From: Haloferula sp. BvORR071
Lineage (GTDB): Bacteria > Verrucomicrobiota > Verrucomicrobiia > Verrucomicrobiales > Akkermansiaceae
DNA length: 64,000 nucleotides
Direction of reading: 5' to 3'
Assembly (NCBI RefSeq): GCF_000739615.1
Contig: NZ_BATP01000039.1
Coordinates: 124,001-188,000 of the forward strand
The notes under the pieces are model-generated. The model ran no database searches. It saw nothing but the letters and a program-made list of their open reading frames with translations, and was not told the DNA's origin. Positions 57,205-64,000 of this stretch are shown here, in pieces. Within the stretch, counting starts at the first letter, position 1; every line of letters begins with the position of its first letter. Made by a program: the position numbers and the translations under genes.

Positions 57205-58596
57205 ATGAAGTCTTTGGAAGAGGCGCTGGGGAGTTTGCTGGAGCGGATCGAGGCGCTGGGGGAGGTGACGGATACGCCGGGGGCGCTGACGCGGACCTTT
57301 CTCTCCCGGGCGAATCAGGAGGCGGCGAAGTTGGTGGGATGGTGGATGGCGGGGGCGGGGATGGCTGTTAGCCATGATGCGGGGGGGAGTGTGCGAGGGG
57401 TGTTGGCAGGTGTGCCGGGTGATCAGTGGTCGGTGATCGGTGGAAAGGCAGAAGCGGAAGAGGCGCCGGACGAATCCCGCTTGGCGAATGGCGATGCGAG
57501 GCCGCTGGTGTTGGGTTCGCATATTGATACGGTGATCGATGCGGGGAAGTATGACGGGGCGCTGGGGGTGTTGATTGCGATTGCGGCGCTGGAGGTGACG
57601 GGGCCGCTGGCATTTCCGGTGCATGTGCTGGGGTTTTCGGATGAGGAGGGGGTGAGGTTCCATGCGACCTATCTGGGGAGCCGGGCCTGTGTGGGGCCGC
57701 TGGAGGAGGAGATTCTGGAGCTGCGGGATGCGGAGGGGATTTCGCTAAGGGATGCCTTGGCGGAGGCGCGGCTGGGGAGATTGCGGGAGGGGGAACAGTG
57801 GCGGATGGATGAGGAGGCGGAGGCCAGTGAGGGCGTGGCCGTGGAAGCGCACCGGTTGGGAGCTTGGCGGGGAGAGGTGGCGGAGTTCCTGTATCGGCCG
57901 GGGGAGTGCCGGGGCTATGTGGAGGTGCACATCGAGCAGGGCCGGGTGTTGGAGGATCTGGGGGAGCCGGTGTGCGTGGTCTCGGGGATCAGCGGGCAGA
58001 GCCGGCTGATGGTGACGCTGCGGGGGCAGACGGATCATGCGGGGACGACGCCGATGCATCTGCGCAAGGATGCGCTGGCGGGAGCGGCGGAGTGCGTGCT
58101 GGCGGTGGAGCGGCTGGCGAAGGAGCCGGCGAATGTGGAGGCGGGACTGATGGCGACGGTGGGGAAGCTGACGGCATCGCCAGGGGCGACGAATGCGATC
58201 CCGGGGGAGGTGAGGTTCAGCCTGGATTTCCGGCATCCGGAGGATGCGGAGCGGGAGCGCTTGTTGGAGTTGCTGCTGGGGCAGTTCGGCGACATCGCGG
58301 CGGCGCGGGGGCTGGAGGCATTCGCGAAGGTGGTGCAGGCGAATGCGGCGGTGCCCTGTGATCCGGCGCTGACGGAGCGGCTGCTGGATGCGGTGGAGCC
58401 GTTGACGGGGAGAAGGCATCTATTGCCGAGCGGGGCGGGGCACGACGGGGTAATGATGTCGCGGGCGATGCCGATCGCGATGATGTTCGTGCGCTGCAAG
58501 GCGGGGCTGAGCCATCATCCGGATGAGTATGCGAGCCCGGGGGATGTGGCGGTGGCGCTGAGGGGGTTGGTGGATTTTCTCAAGAGTGTGGGGTGA
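57205..58596 (+). CDS. allC: Allantoate amidohydrolase
   Basis: A 463-residue M20/AAH metalloenzyme converting allantoate to ureidoglycine, CO2 and ammonia. The dimetal ligands are in 'LGSHIDTVIDAGKYDGALG', 'GFSDEEGVRFHATYLGSR', 'YVEVHIEQGRVLEDLG' and 'AGLSHHPDEYASPGD'. It is longer than the usual ~410 residues. One extra segment (about residues 76-101) coincides with a stutter repeat found between genes nearby; another is at ~200-225. Assignment to allantoate rather than another carbamoyl substrate rests on the neighbouring genes. Codons are strongly G-ending. Confidence 0.85.
   Translation: MKSLEEALGSLLERIEALGEVTDTPGALTRTFLSRANQEAAKLVGWWMAGAGMAVSHDAGGSVRGVLAGVPGDQWSVIGGKAEAEEAPDESRLANGDARPLVLGSHIDTVIDAGKYDGALGVLIAIAALEVTGPLAFPVHVLGFSDEEGVRFHATYLGSRACVGPLEEEILELRDAEGISLRDALAEARLGRLREGEQWRMDEEAEASEGVAVEAHRLGAWRGEVAEFLYRPGECRGYVEVHIEQGRVLEDLGEPVCVVSGISGQSRLMVTLRGQTDHAGTTPMHLRKDALAGAAECVLAVERLAKEPANVEAGLMATVGKLTASPGATNAIPGEVRFSLDFRHPEDAERERLLELLLGQFGDIAAARGLEAFAKVVQANAAVPCDPALTERLLDAVEPLTGRRHLLPSGAGHDGVMMSRAMPIAMMFVRCKAGLSHHPDEYASPGDVAVALRGLVDFLKSVG
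57426..57462. repeat. Stutter repeat inside allC
   Basis: GTGGTCGGTGATCGGTGG continues into AAAGGCAGAAGCGGAAGAG, almost the intergenic copy at 57114-57144. It is translated in frame as part of an extra loop. Confidence 0.75.
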
Positions 58597-58947
58597 GGAG
58601 TTTGCTAGTTTTCAGTGTTCAGTTTTCAGGAAAGGCAGGGGAGGTAGGTTCGGCGGGCGGATGGGACTGCTTCGGGCTTGGGTTTTTAACCGCGAAATAA
58701 CGCGAAAAGGCGCGAAATTTGAAAGGCAGGGGAGTTGGGATCTCTGTGGATTTCACGGTTGCTTCGGCTGTTAGATCTCGCTGCCTTTCGTGCTTTTCGA
58801 GGTTGAGATCAAATTTCGTCCCGACCCGGTGAAAGGCAGTTGGTGGGGCGGCATTCTTGGTGCTCCCGGAGTTTCATCCTTTCTCCGAATCACAGACTGA
58901 TTGATGATTGGAGGATTGAGGATTAGTGATTCTGGCTTTCCCCCATT
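58597..58947. repeat. Intergenic repeat mosaic before allB
   Basis: No gene. It holds stutter TTTTCAGTGTTCAGTTTTCA followed by GAAAGGCAG (58630). Next is an AACCGCGAAATAACGCGAAA stretch followed by GAAAGGCAG (58721), then the reverse complement CTGCCTTTC (58781), another GAAAGGCAG (58831), and a GATTGATGATTGGAGGATTG stutter near 58900. Confidence 0.75.
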
Positions 58948-60321
58948 ATGAGCGATTTTGACACGATCATCCGCCGTGCGTCCGTGGTCACGCCTGAGGG
59001 CATCCGGGTGCTGGATGTGGGGATTTCGGGAGGATGTTTTGCGGCGCTGGGGGTGGACTTGAAAGGATCGGCAGGGGTGGAGGTGGATGCTGGGGGGAAG
59101 GTGATGTTCCCGGGCTTGGTTGATGCGCATGTGCACTTCAATGAGCCGGGGCGGACGGAGTGGGAGGGCTTTGCGACGGGGTCGGCGGCGCTGGCGGCGG
59201 GGGGCGGGACGATGTTCATCGACATGCCGCTGAACTCGCATCCGCCGGTGCTGGATATCGGGAGCTTTTCCGCGAAGCGGCGGGCGGGGGAGGCGAACAG
59301 CCGGCTGGACTTCGCGATCTGGGGCGGGCTGACGCCGGAGTCGCTGGGGAACATCGCGGACCTGTCGCGGACCGGGGTGGCGAGCTTCAAGGCCTTCATG
59401 TGCCCGAGCGGGATCGATGAGTTTTCCGCGGCGAATGAGGCTACCTTGCGCAAGGGCATGCACGTCGCGGCGGAGTTCAATCTGCCGGTGGCGGTGCATG
59501 CGGAGAGCCCGGCGGTGATCCTGGCACACCAGCGGGAATTCCCGCCGCCGAAGCCGGGGACGATGGCGGATTGGCTGGCCTCGCGGCCGGTGGCGGCAGA
59601 GATCGCGGCGATCGAGATGGCGCTGGGTTGTGCGAAGGATACCGGCTGTGCGCTGCACGTGGTGCATGTGAGTGCGCCAGAGGGGATCGAGCTGATCCAT
59701 GCGGCGAAGCGCGAGGGGATCAATGTGACCGCGGAGACTTGCCCGCACTATCTGCTGCTGGACACTTGGGCGGCGGAGCGGATCGGGCCAGCGGCGAAGT
59801 GCGCGCCGCCGCTGCGGGCGCCCGGGACGGTGGAGGGCCTGTGGCGGAAGCTGGCGGCGGGCGAGATCGATACGATCGGCTCGGATCACTCGCCCTCGCC
59901 GCCGGAGCTGAAGGATGGGGATGATGTTTTCGCGATGTGGGGTGGGATCGCCGGGGCGCAGCATGGTTTTCCGCTGGTGCTGGAGCGGGCCGTGGGAGGA
60001 GGAATGCCGAATGGCGAAGATCGAATGACGAATGGGGTGGGTTGGCAGCGGCTGGCGGAGGTGTTTGCGGGGAATCCGGCGCAGCGCTTCCGCTTGGACT
60101 CGCGCAAGGGGCGGATCGCGGAGGGGATGGATGCGGACTTCTGCCTGCTGGCGCCGGAGGAGTTCCTGATCGAGACAAAGGACTTGCTGGCGCGGCATCC
60201 GATATCGCCCTATGTGGGGATGCGCTGCGCATGGCGGGTGGAGGCCACCTGGCTGCGGGGGAATCCCGTCTCGCCCGCCACGCATGGACGCTTCCTGACA
60301 CCCGATTCACCGCCCGATTGA
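58948..60321 (+). CDS. allB: Allantoinase
   Basis: A 457-residue amidohydrolase converting allantoin to allantoate. Metal ligands are 'DAHVHFNEPGRTEWEGF' (H61, H63), the carboxylated Lys in 'VASFKAFMCPSG' (K148), His in 'VAVHAESP' (H184), His in 'LHVVHVSAPEG' and Asp in 'IGSDHSPSP'. The 'EPGRTEWEG' segment is typical of allantoinase rather than dihydroorotase. A short extra loop near residues 351-362 (MPNGEDRMTNG) is encoded by a repeat-like sequence. The gene is followed after four bases by the next pathway gene. Confidence 0.92.
   Translation: MSDFDTIIRRASVVTPEGIRVLDVGISGGCFAALGVDLKGSAGVEVDAGGKVMFPGLVDAHVHFNEPGRTEWEGFATGSAALAAGGGTMFIDMPLNSHPPVLDIGSFSAKRRAGEANSRLDFAIWGGLTPESLGNIADLSRTGVASFKAFMCPSGIDEFSAANEATLRKGMHVAAEFNLPVAVHAESPAVILAHQREFPPPKPGTMADWLASRPVAAEIAAIEMALGCAKDTGCALHVVHVSAPEGIELIHAAKREGINVTAETCPHYLLLDTWAAERIGPAAKCAPPLRAPGTVEGLWRKLAAGEIDTIGSDHSPSPPELKDGDDVFAMWGGIAGAQHGFPLVLERAVGGGMPNGEDRMTNGVGWQRLAEVFAGNPAQRFRLDSRKGRIAEGMDADFCLLAPEEFLIETKDLLARHPISPYVGMRCAWRVEATWLRGNPVSPATHGRFLTPDSPPD
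60001..60037. repeat. Repeat-like GAATG-stutter inside allB
   Basis: GAATGCCGAATGGCGAAGAT continues into CGAATGACGAATGG. Such GAATG-stutters are common between genes in this phylum. Here it is translated in frame. Confidence 0.65.
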
Positions 60322-60325
60322 TTTC

Positions 60326-61066
60326 ATGACTCCGCTCTTCGGCCACACCCGCACGAATGTCGCGCTCCGCCACGCCTTGATCGCTCCCGATGGCCATGTG
60401 CCGAGCACTTTTCCGGGTTGGGAGGGGGTGACGGCGTATGTGATGCTGTCACCGGCGATCGGCGCGGAGATCAGCCAGATGCTGCTCACCTATGGTGAGG
60501 GCGGCGGGATGGCGATTTTCCCGGCGAGCGAGTTTGAGCACGCGCTGTATGTGGAGGAGGGCGATTGCCGGGTGGTGTGGGATGATGGCGATGTGACTTT
60601 GGCGGATGGCGGCTTCGCCTTCGTGCCCAGTGAGAACGTGATGGCGCTGCATGGCAGCGAGGGCACGCGGCTGACGCTCTTCCGCAAGATCTATGAGCCG
60701 GTGGACAATCTGGAAGCGCCACCGGCGGTGAATGGCCACATTTCCGATGTGCCGGCGGAGCCCTTCATGGGGAATGAGAAGGCGCGGCTGCAGACGCTGC
60801 TGCCGCTGGATGTGCGCTACGACATGGCGATGAACATCTTCACTTATCAGCCGGGCGCGACGCTGCCCTTCGTGGAGACCCACATCATGGAGCACGGCTT
60901 GCTGATGTTGTCTGGCCAAGGGGTGTATCGCCTGGACGACAAGTATTACCCGGTGCAGGCGGGGGATGCGATCTGGATGGCGCCGTATTGCCCGCAGTGG
61001 TTCGTGGCGATGGGGGAGGAGCCGGCGAGCTATCTTTACTACAAGGATGTGCACCGTTTGCCCTAA
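60326..61066 (+). CDS. allE: (S)-ureidoglycine aminohydrolase
   Basis: A 246-residue bicupin enzyme that removes ammonia from (S)-ureidoglycine to give (S)-ureidoglycolate, using Mn2+. The second cupin keeps the metal site ExHxxxH in 'PFVETHIMEHGLLMLSGQG' and the Gln ligand in 'APYCPQWFVAMG'. The first cupin ('HALYVEEGDCRVVWDDGDVT') is degenerate, as in the family. It starts four bases after the allB stop, so translation is coupled. It belongs to the ureide branch that avoids urea. Confidence 0.93.
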   Translation: MTPLFGHTRTNVALRHALIAPDGHVPSTFPGWEGVTAYVMLSPAIGAEISQMLLTYGEGGGMAIFPASEFEHALYVEEGDCRVVWDDGDVTLADGGFAFVPSENVMALHGSEGTRLTLFRKIYEPVDNLEAPPAVNGHISDVPAEPFMGNEKARLQTLLPLDVRYDMAMNIFTYQPGATLPFVETHIMEHGLLMLSGQGVYRLDDKYYPVQAGDAIWMAPYCPQWFVAMGEEPASYLYYKDVHRLP

Positions 61067-61183
61067 GCGGGCAAAAATCATCAATCACCAATGTTCCAAT
61101 CATCAAGCGGAGTGCGCTGCGCGGATTGAGGGAATTTTGAAGGGGCTTTGCAGGTGGCATGAGATTTGCCAGCCTGAGGGAGC

Positions 61184-62416
61184 ATGAAGATGGTGAGCCG
61201 CCTTGACCGCGAGATCGATGAGCTTGCGGCGATTTCCGCGCATCCGGCACCGGCGGTGACGCGGGTGATTTTTTCGCCGGAGGATCTGAGCGCGCGGGAG
61301 TGGTTGACGGTGCTGGCGAAGGAGGCGGGTTTTCAGGTGCGGCAGGATCCGGTGGGGAATATGTTCATCCGCTGGGAGGGCAGTGAGCCTTGCCTGCCGG
61401 CGGTGGCGACGGGGTCGCACACGGACGCGATCCCGAATGCGGGGAAGTATGATGGCGTGGTGGGTGTGCTGGGCGGGCTGGAGGCGATGCGAGCTCTGAA
61501 GGAGGCGGGGCATGTGCCGAAGCGGAGCATCGAGTTGATCATGTTTACCTCGGAGGAGCCGACGCGTTTTGGGATCGGCTGTCTGGGGAGCCGCTTGATG
61601 GCGGGCACGACCTCGCCCGAGCAAGCACAGGCGCTGCGGGACAGCGAGGGGCGCTCGCTGGATGAACTGCGCGAGGCGGCGGGATGCCGGGGGAATCTGG
61701 GCGCGGTGAAGCTTTCGACCGGGGCCTACCGGGCCTTCGTCGAATTGCACATCGAGCAGGGGCCGCTGTTAGAAGAGGCGGGGATCGATATCGGGGTGGT
61801 GGAGAAGATCGCGGCACCATCGGCCTTCCGCTTGCTTTTGAAGGGGCAGGGCGGTCATGCGGGTGCGGTGCTGATGCCGGAGCGGAAGGATGCTTTCCTC
61901 GCTGCGGCGGAGATCGCGCTGCTGGTGGAGAAGGCGGCGCTGGAAAGCGGCAGCCCGGATACGGTGGGCACGACCGGTCTGGTGGAGGTGAAGCCAGGTG
62001 CGATCAACAGCATCCCCTGTGATGTGAAGATGGAGGTGGATTTCCGCGATACCGACAAGGAGACACGAGACAGGGCGCTGGCTCGGATCGGCGACAACAC
62101 GCATGCGATCTGCCGGCGGCGCGGGATTAAGATCGATTGGCAGGTAATCAATCAGGATCCGCCGGCAAAGTGCGATCCATCGCTGGTGGCACTGGTGGAG
62201 GCTCAGGCGAAGGCGGCGGGCTGCACGCAGCAGCGGATGATCAGCCGGGCCTACCATGACTCGCTCTTCATGGCGCGGGTGTGCCCTACGGTGATGATCT
62301 TCATTCCCTGCTACAAGGGCTACAGCCACCGGCCGGATGAGTATAGCTCTCCGGAAGCGATCGCGAAGGGGGTGGCGGTGCTGGCGGGGTGCTTGCGGGA
62401 GTTGAGCGTGAAGTGA
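61184..62416 (+). CDS. Ureidoglycolate amidohydrolase (plant UAH-like, M20 family)
   Basis: A 410-residue dimetal amidohydrolase. Ligand motifs are 'ATGSHTDAIPNAGKYDGVVG', 'FTSEEPTRFGIGCLGSRLMA', 'FVELHIEQGPLLEEAG' and 'YSHRPDEYSSPEAIAKGV'. The segment 'MISRAYHDSLFMARVCPTVM' with 'IFIPCYKG' is characteristic of plant ureidoglycolate amidohydrolase. The expected reaction is ureidoglycolate to glyoxylate, CO2 and two ammonia. It is distinct from the allC product, so the two M20 enzymes act at successive steps. It lies 37 bases before the xanthine dehydrogenase gene. Confidence 0.85.
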   Translation: MKMVSRLDREIDELAAISAHPAPAVTRVIFSPEDLSAREWLTVLAKEAGFQVRQDPVGNMFIRWEGSEPCLPAVATGSHTDAIPNAGKYDGVVGVLGGLEAMRALKEAGHVPKRSIELIMFTSEEPTRFGIGCLGSRLMAGTTSPEQAQALRDSEGRSLDELREAAGCRGNLGAVKLSTGAYRAFVELHIEQGPLLEEAGIDIGVVEKIAAPSAFRLLLKGQGGHAGAVLMPERKDAFLAAAEIALLVEKAALESGSPDTVGTTGLVEVKPGAINSIPCDVKMEVDFRDTDKETRDRALARIGDNTHAICRRRGIKIDWQVINQDPPAKCDPSLVALVEAQAKAAGCTQQRMISRAYHDSLFMARVCPTVMIFIPCYKGYSHRPDEYSSPEAIAKGVAVLAGCLRELSVK

Positions 62417-62453
62417 AACAAACGCGTGGGATTCCGGCCTGCGGGCTGCTAGA

Positions 62454-64000
62454 ATGCGGAGCGTGTCCGGGAATCCGTCCATCCTGCGAGTCAATGGCAA
62501 GGCCTATGAGGTCGGCGCGGTGCCGCTGCATGAGACGGTGCTGGATTTCCTGCGTCGTCAGGGGCTGACGGGGACGAAGTGCGGTTGCAATGAGGGCGAC
62601 TGCGGGGCCTGTTCGGTGTTGTTAGTTGAGAAGGACGGCAAGCTGCGCTCGGTGAATTCCTGCCTGGCGCTGGTGCAGGCTTTTGCGGGGCGGGAGATCC
62701 GCACGGTGGAGGGGATCGGGCAAGAGGAGAAGCTGCATCCGGTGCAGGCGGCGATGGTGGCTTGCCAGGGTTCACAGTGCGGGTATTGCACGCCGGGTTT
62801 CATTGCCTCGATGACCGAGGCTTGGCACCAGCCAACGCCGCCGGATGATGCGGCGATCGCGGATCAGCTTTGCGGGAATCTCTGTCGCTGCACCGGCTAT
62901 CGGCCGATCCGCGAGGCGATGGCGAAGGCGCTGGCGGAAAAGGAAACGCGCGCCGAGTGGGAGGCGTGGATGGCTCCGGGTGCGCTGTTGGAGGCCCCGG
63001 TTTCGAGCGCGGTGGGCGAGGGGATGTTTTTGAGGCCGACGACGATTGCCGATGCGCTGGCCTTCAAACGGCAGCATCCGAAGGCCAGTTTCATTGCGGG
63101 TGCCACGGAGATCGCGGTGTGGATCAACAAGCAGCAGTGGCGGCCGGGCGTGCTGATCTCGCTAGATGGCGTGGGCGAGTTGTCTGCGATCCGGTGCCAT
63201 GAGGACGCGTGGGAGATCGGCGGCGCGGCGCGGCTGACGGATATTCAAGATGCCTTGGCAGGGGAGTATCCGGCGCTGGACGAGATGTTCCGCTGCTTTG
63301 CCTCGCGGCAGATCCGGCATCGTGCGACTTTGGGCGGGAACTTGGCTACGGCATCACCGATCGGTGATAGCGCGCCGATCCTGATGGCGCTGGATGCGAC
63401 GCTGCTGCTGGTCTCGGCGGAGGGTGAGCGCGAGGTGCCGCTGGATGAGTTTTTCGTCTCCTATCGCAAGACCCTGTTAGGTCCGGATGAGTTGATTCGC
63501 GCGATCCGGATTCCGCGGAAGCCGAAGGGCAGGCTGGCCTTCTACAAGGTCTCGAAGCGGCGGGAGATGGACATCTCGATCGTGGCGGCGGGATTCCGGG
63601 TGCTGACGGATGAGGCGGGGGTCGTCACGGAAGCGCGCTTGGCATTCGGCGGAGTGGCGGATAGGCCGATGCGGGCGAAGAAAGCGGAAGCGGCGTTGAT
63701 CGGGCGGCCGCTTGCGATGAACGACGAGATCGCCAGCTTGGACGAGGCTTTCACGCCCTTGGATGATGTGCGGAGCAGTTCTGCCTACCGTCGTGCGGTG
63801 ATGCGGGGCTTGTTCGAGAAGTTCATTGCGGGCGATGAGGCAGAAGCTCTAGTGCTGCACGAGCAATTCGATGGCGGCACAGGGATCGCGCATGAAAGCG
63901 CGCGCGGGCATGTGACCGGCTCAGCCCGCTATGTGCACGATACGGCGCTTTCACGGCCGATGCTGGAGGTGTGGACAGTGCGTTCGAAGGTGGCGCGGGG
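62454..64000 (+). CDS. Xanthine dehydrogenase, small and large subunits in one frame, truncated by the window
   Basis: The frame is open from ATG 62454 to the right edge (515 residues). In order: a [2Fe-2S] ferredoxin domain with 'KCGCNEGDCGACSVLL'; a second cluster domain with 'CGYCTPGF' and 'CGNLCRCTGYRPI'; a FAD domain with 'FIAGATEIAVW' and 'LGGNLATASPIGDSAP'; then, after 'AYRRAVMRGLFEKFIAGDEA', the start of the molybdenum subunit ('ARGHVTGSARYVHDTALSRP'). Bacterial XdhA and XdhB are usually separate; here they continue without a stop, as in eukaryotic enzymes. It oxidises hypoxanthine and xanthine to urate, feeding the upstream ureide genes. Confidence 0.92.
   Translation, partial: MRSVSGNPSILRVNGKAYEVGAVPLHETVLDFLRRQGLTGTKCGCNEGDCGACSVLLVEKDGKLRSVNSCLALVQAFAGREIRTVEGIGQEEKLHPVQAAMVACQGSQCGYCTPGFIASMTEAWHQPTPPDDAAIADQLCGNLCRCTGYRPIREAMAKALAEKETRAEWEAWMAPGALLEAPVSSAVGEGMFLRPTTIADALAFKRQHPKASFIAGATEIAVWINKQQWRPGVLISLDGVGELSAIRCHEDAWEIGGAARLTDIQDALAGEYPALDEMFRCFASRQIRHRATLGGNLATASPIGDSAPILMALDATLLLVSAEGEREVPLDEFFVSYRKTLLGPDELIRAIRIPRKPKGRLAFYKVSKRREMDISIVAAGFRVLTDEAGVVTEARLAFGGVADRPMRAKKAEAALIGRPLAMNDEIASLDEAFTPLDDVRSSSAYRRAVMRGLFEKFIAGDEAEALVLHEQFDGGTGIAHESARGHVTGSARYVHDTALSRPMLEVWTVRSKVAR

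Overview
The window looks like a chromosomal segment of a Verrucomicrobiota bacterium, probably Verrucomicrobiales close to Luteolibacter or Haloferula. This rests on family content and repeat style, not on a marker gene. The pointers are a LamG protein, a Gfo/Idh/MocA oxidoreductase paired with a PmoA-like protein, an SHD1-type secreted protein, several DUF5069 proteins, a GxxExxY protein in its usual tandem repeats, a large secreted repeat protein with a C-terminal domain typical of the phylum, high GC, and many small palindromic intergenic repeats.

Layout. 1-5.6 kb: a cut-off LamG protein, gltX, a DUF1003/YdcF pair, a 145-bp tandem repeat leading into a GxxExxY gene, and a HAD phosphatase. 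5.9-11.5 kb: oxidoreductase and PmoA-like genes, an ECF sigma factor with a Cys-rich membrane anti-sigma candidate, a secreted SHD1-like protein and an orphan antitoxin. 11.5-17.8 kb: typA, a small lipoprotein, TetR with thioredoxin, SDR and MFS genes, and a methyltransferase. 17.8-24.8 kb: a tightly packed minus-strand series (ring-cleaving dioxygenase, esterase, histidine phosphatase, RpiB, thioesterase, LRR-kinase, histidine kinase, response regulator). 25-38 kb: Ohr and two RND pumps sharing one outer-membrane channel, with an SDR and a TetR gene. A TetR-like operator occurs four times here. 38-50 kb: thioredoxin-like protein, giant repeat protein, ilvC, a toxin-antitoxin pair, a FucP-like MFS transporter, and katG surrounded by three small membrane proteins that look related. 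50-54 kb: tRNA-Val, a 17-bp minisatellite, an inverted-repeat element and a DnaK-like chaperone. 53.9-56.6 kb: an AT-rich NACHT NTPase, the best candidate for an immune gene. 56.7-64 kb: purine-ring degradation genes.

How the genes work together. The right end encodes a plant-type ureide route: hydroxyisourate hydrolase, allantoate amidohydrolase, allantoinase, ureidoglycine aminohydrolase and ureidoglycolate amidohydrolase. It is followed by a xanthine dehydrogenase whose small and large subunits are joined in one frame. This route would release all purine nitrogen as ammonia without making urea. Uricase and OHCU decarboxylase are not in the window. The 25-38 kb block reads as an efflux and electrophile-stress region. 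Its SDR gene and the first pump operon are probably controlled by the TetR protein at 37.4 kb.

The least explained feature is a set of short 'stutter' repeats at 51-60 kb. Several are followed directly by the 9-mer GAAAGGCAG, and copies appear to have entered allC and allB in frame.
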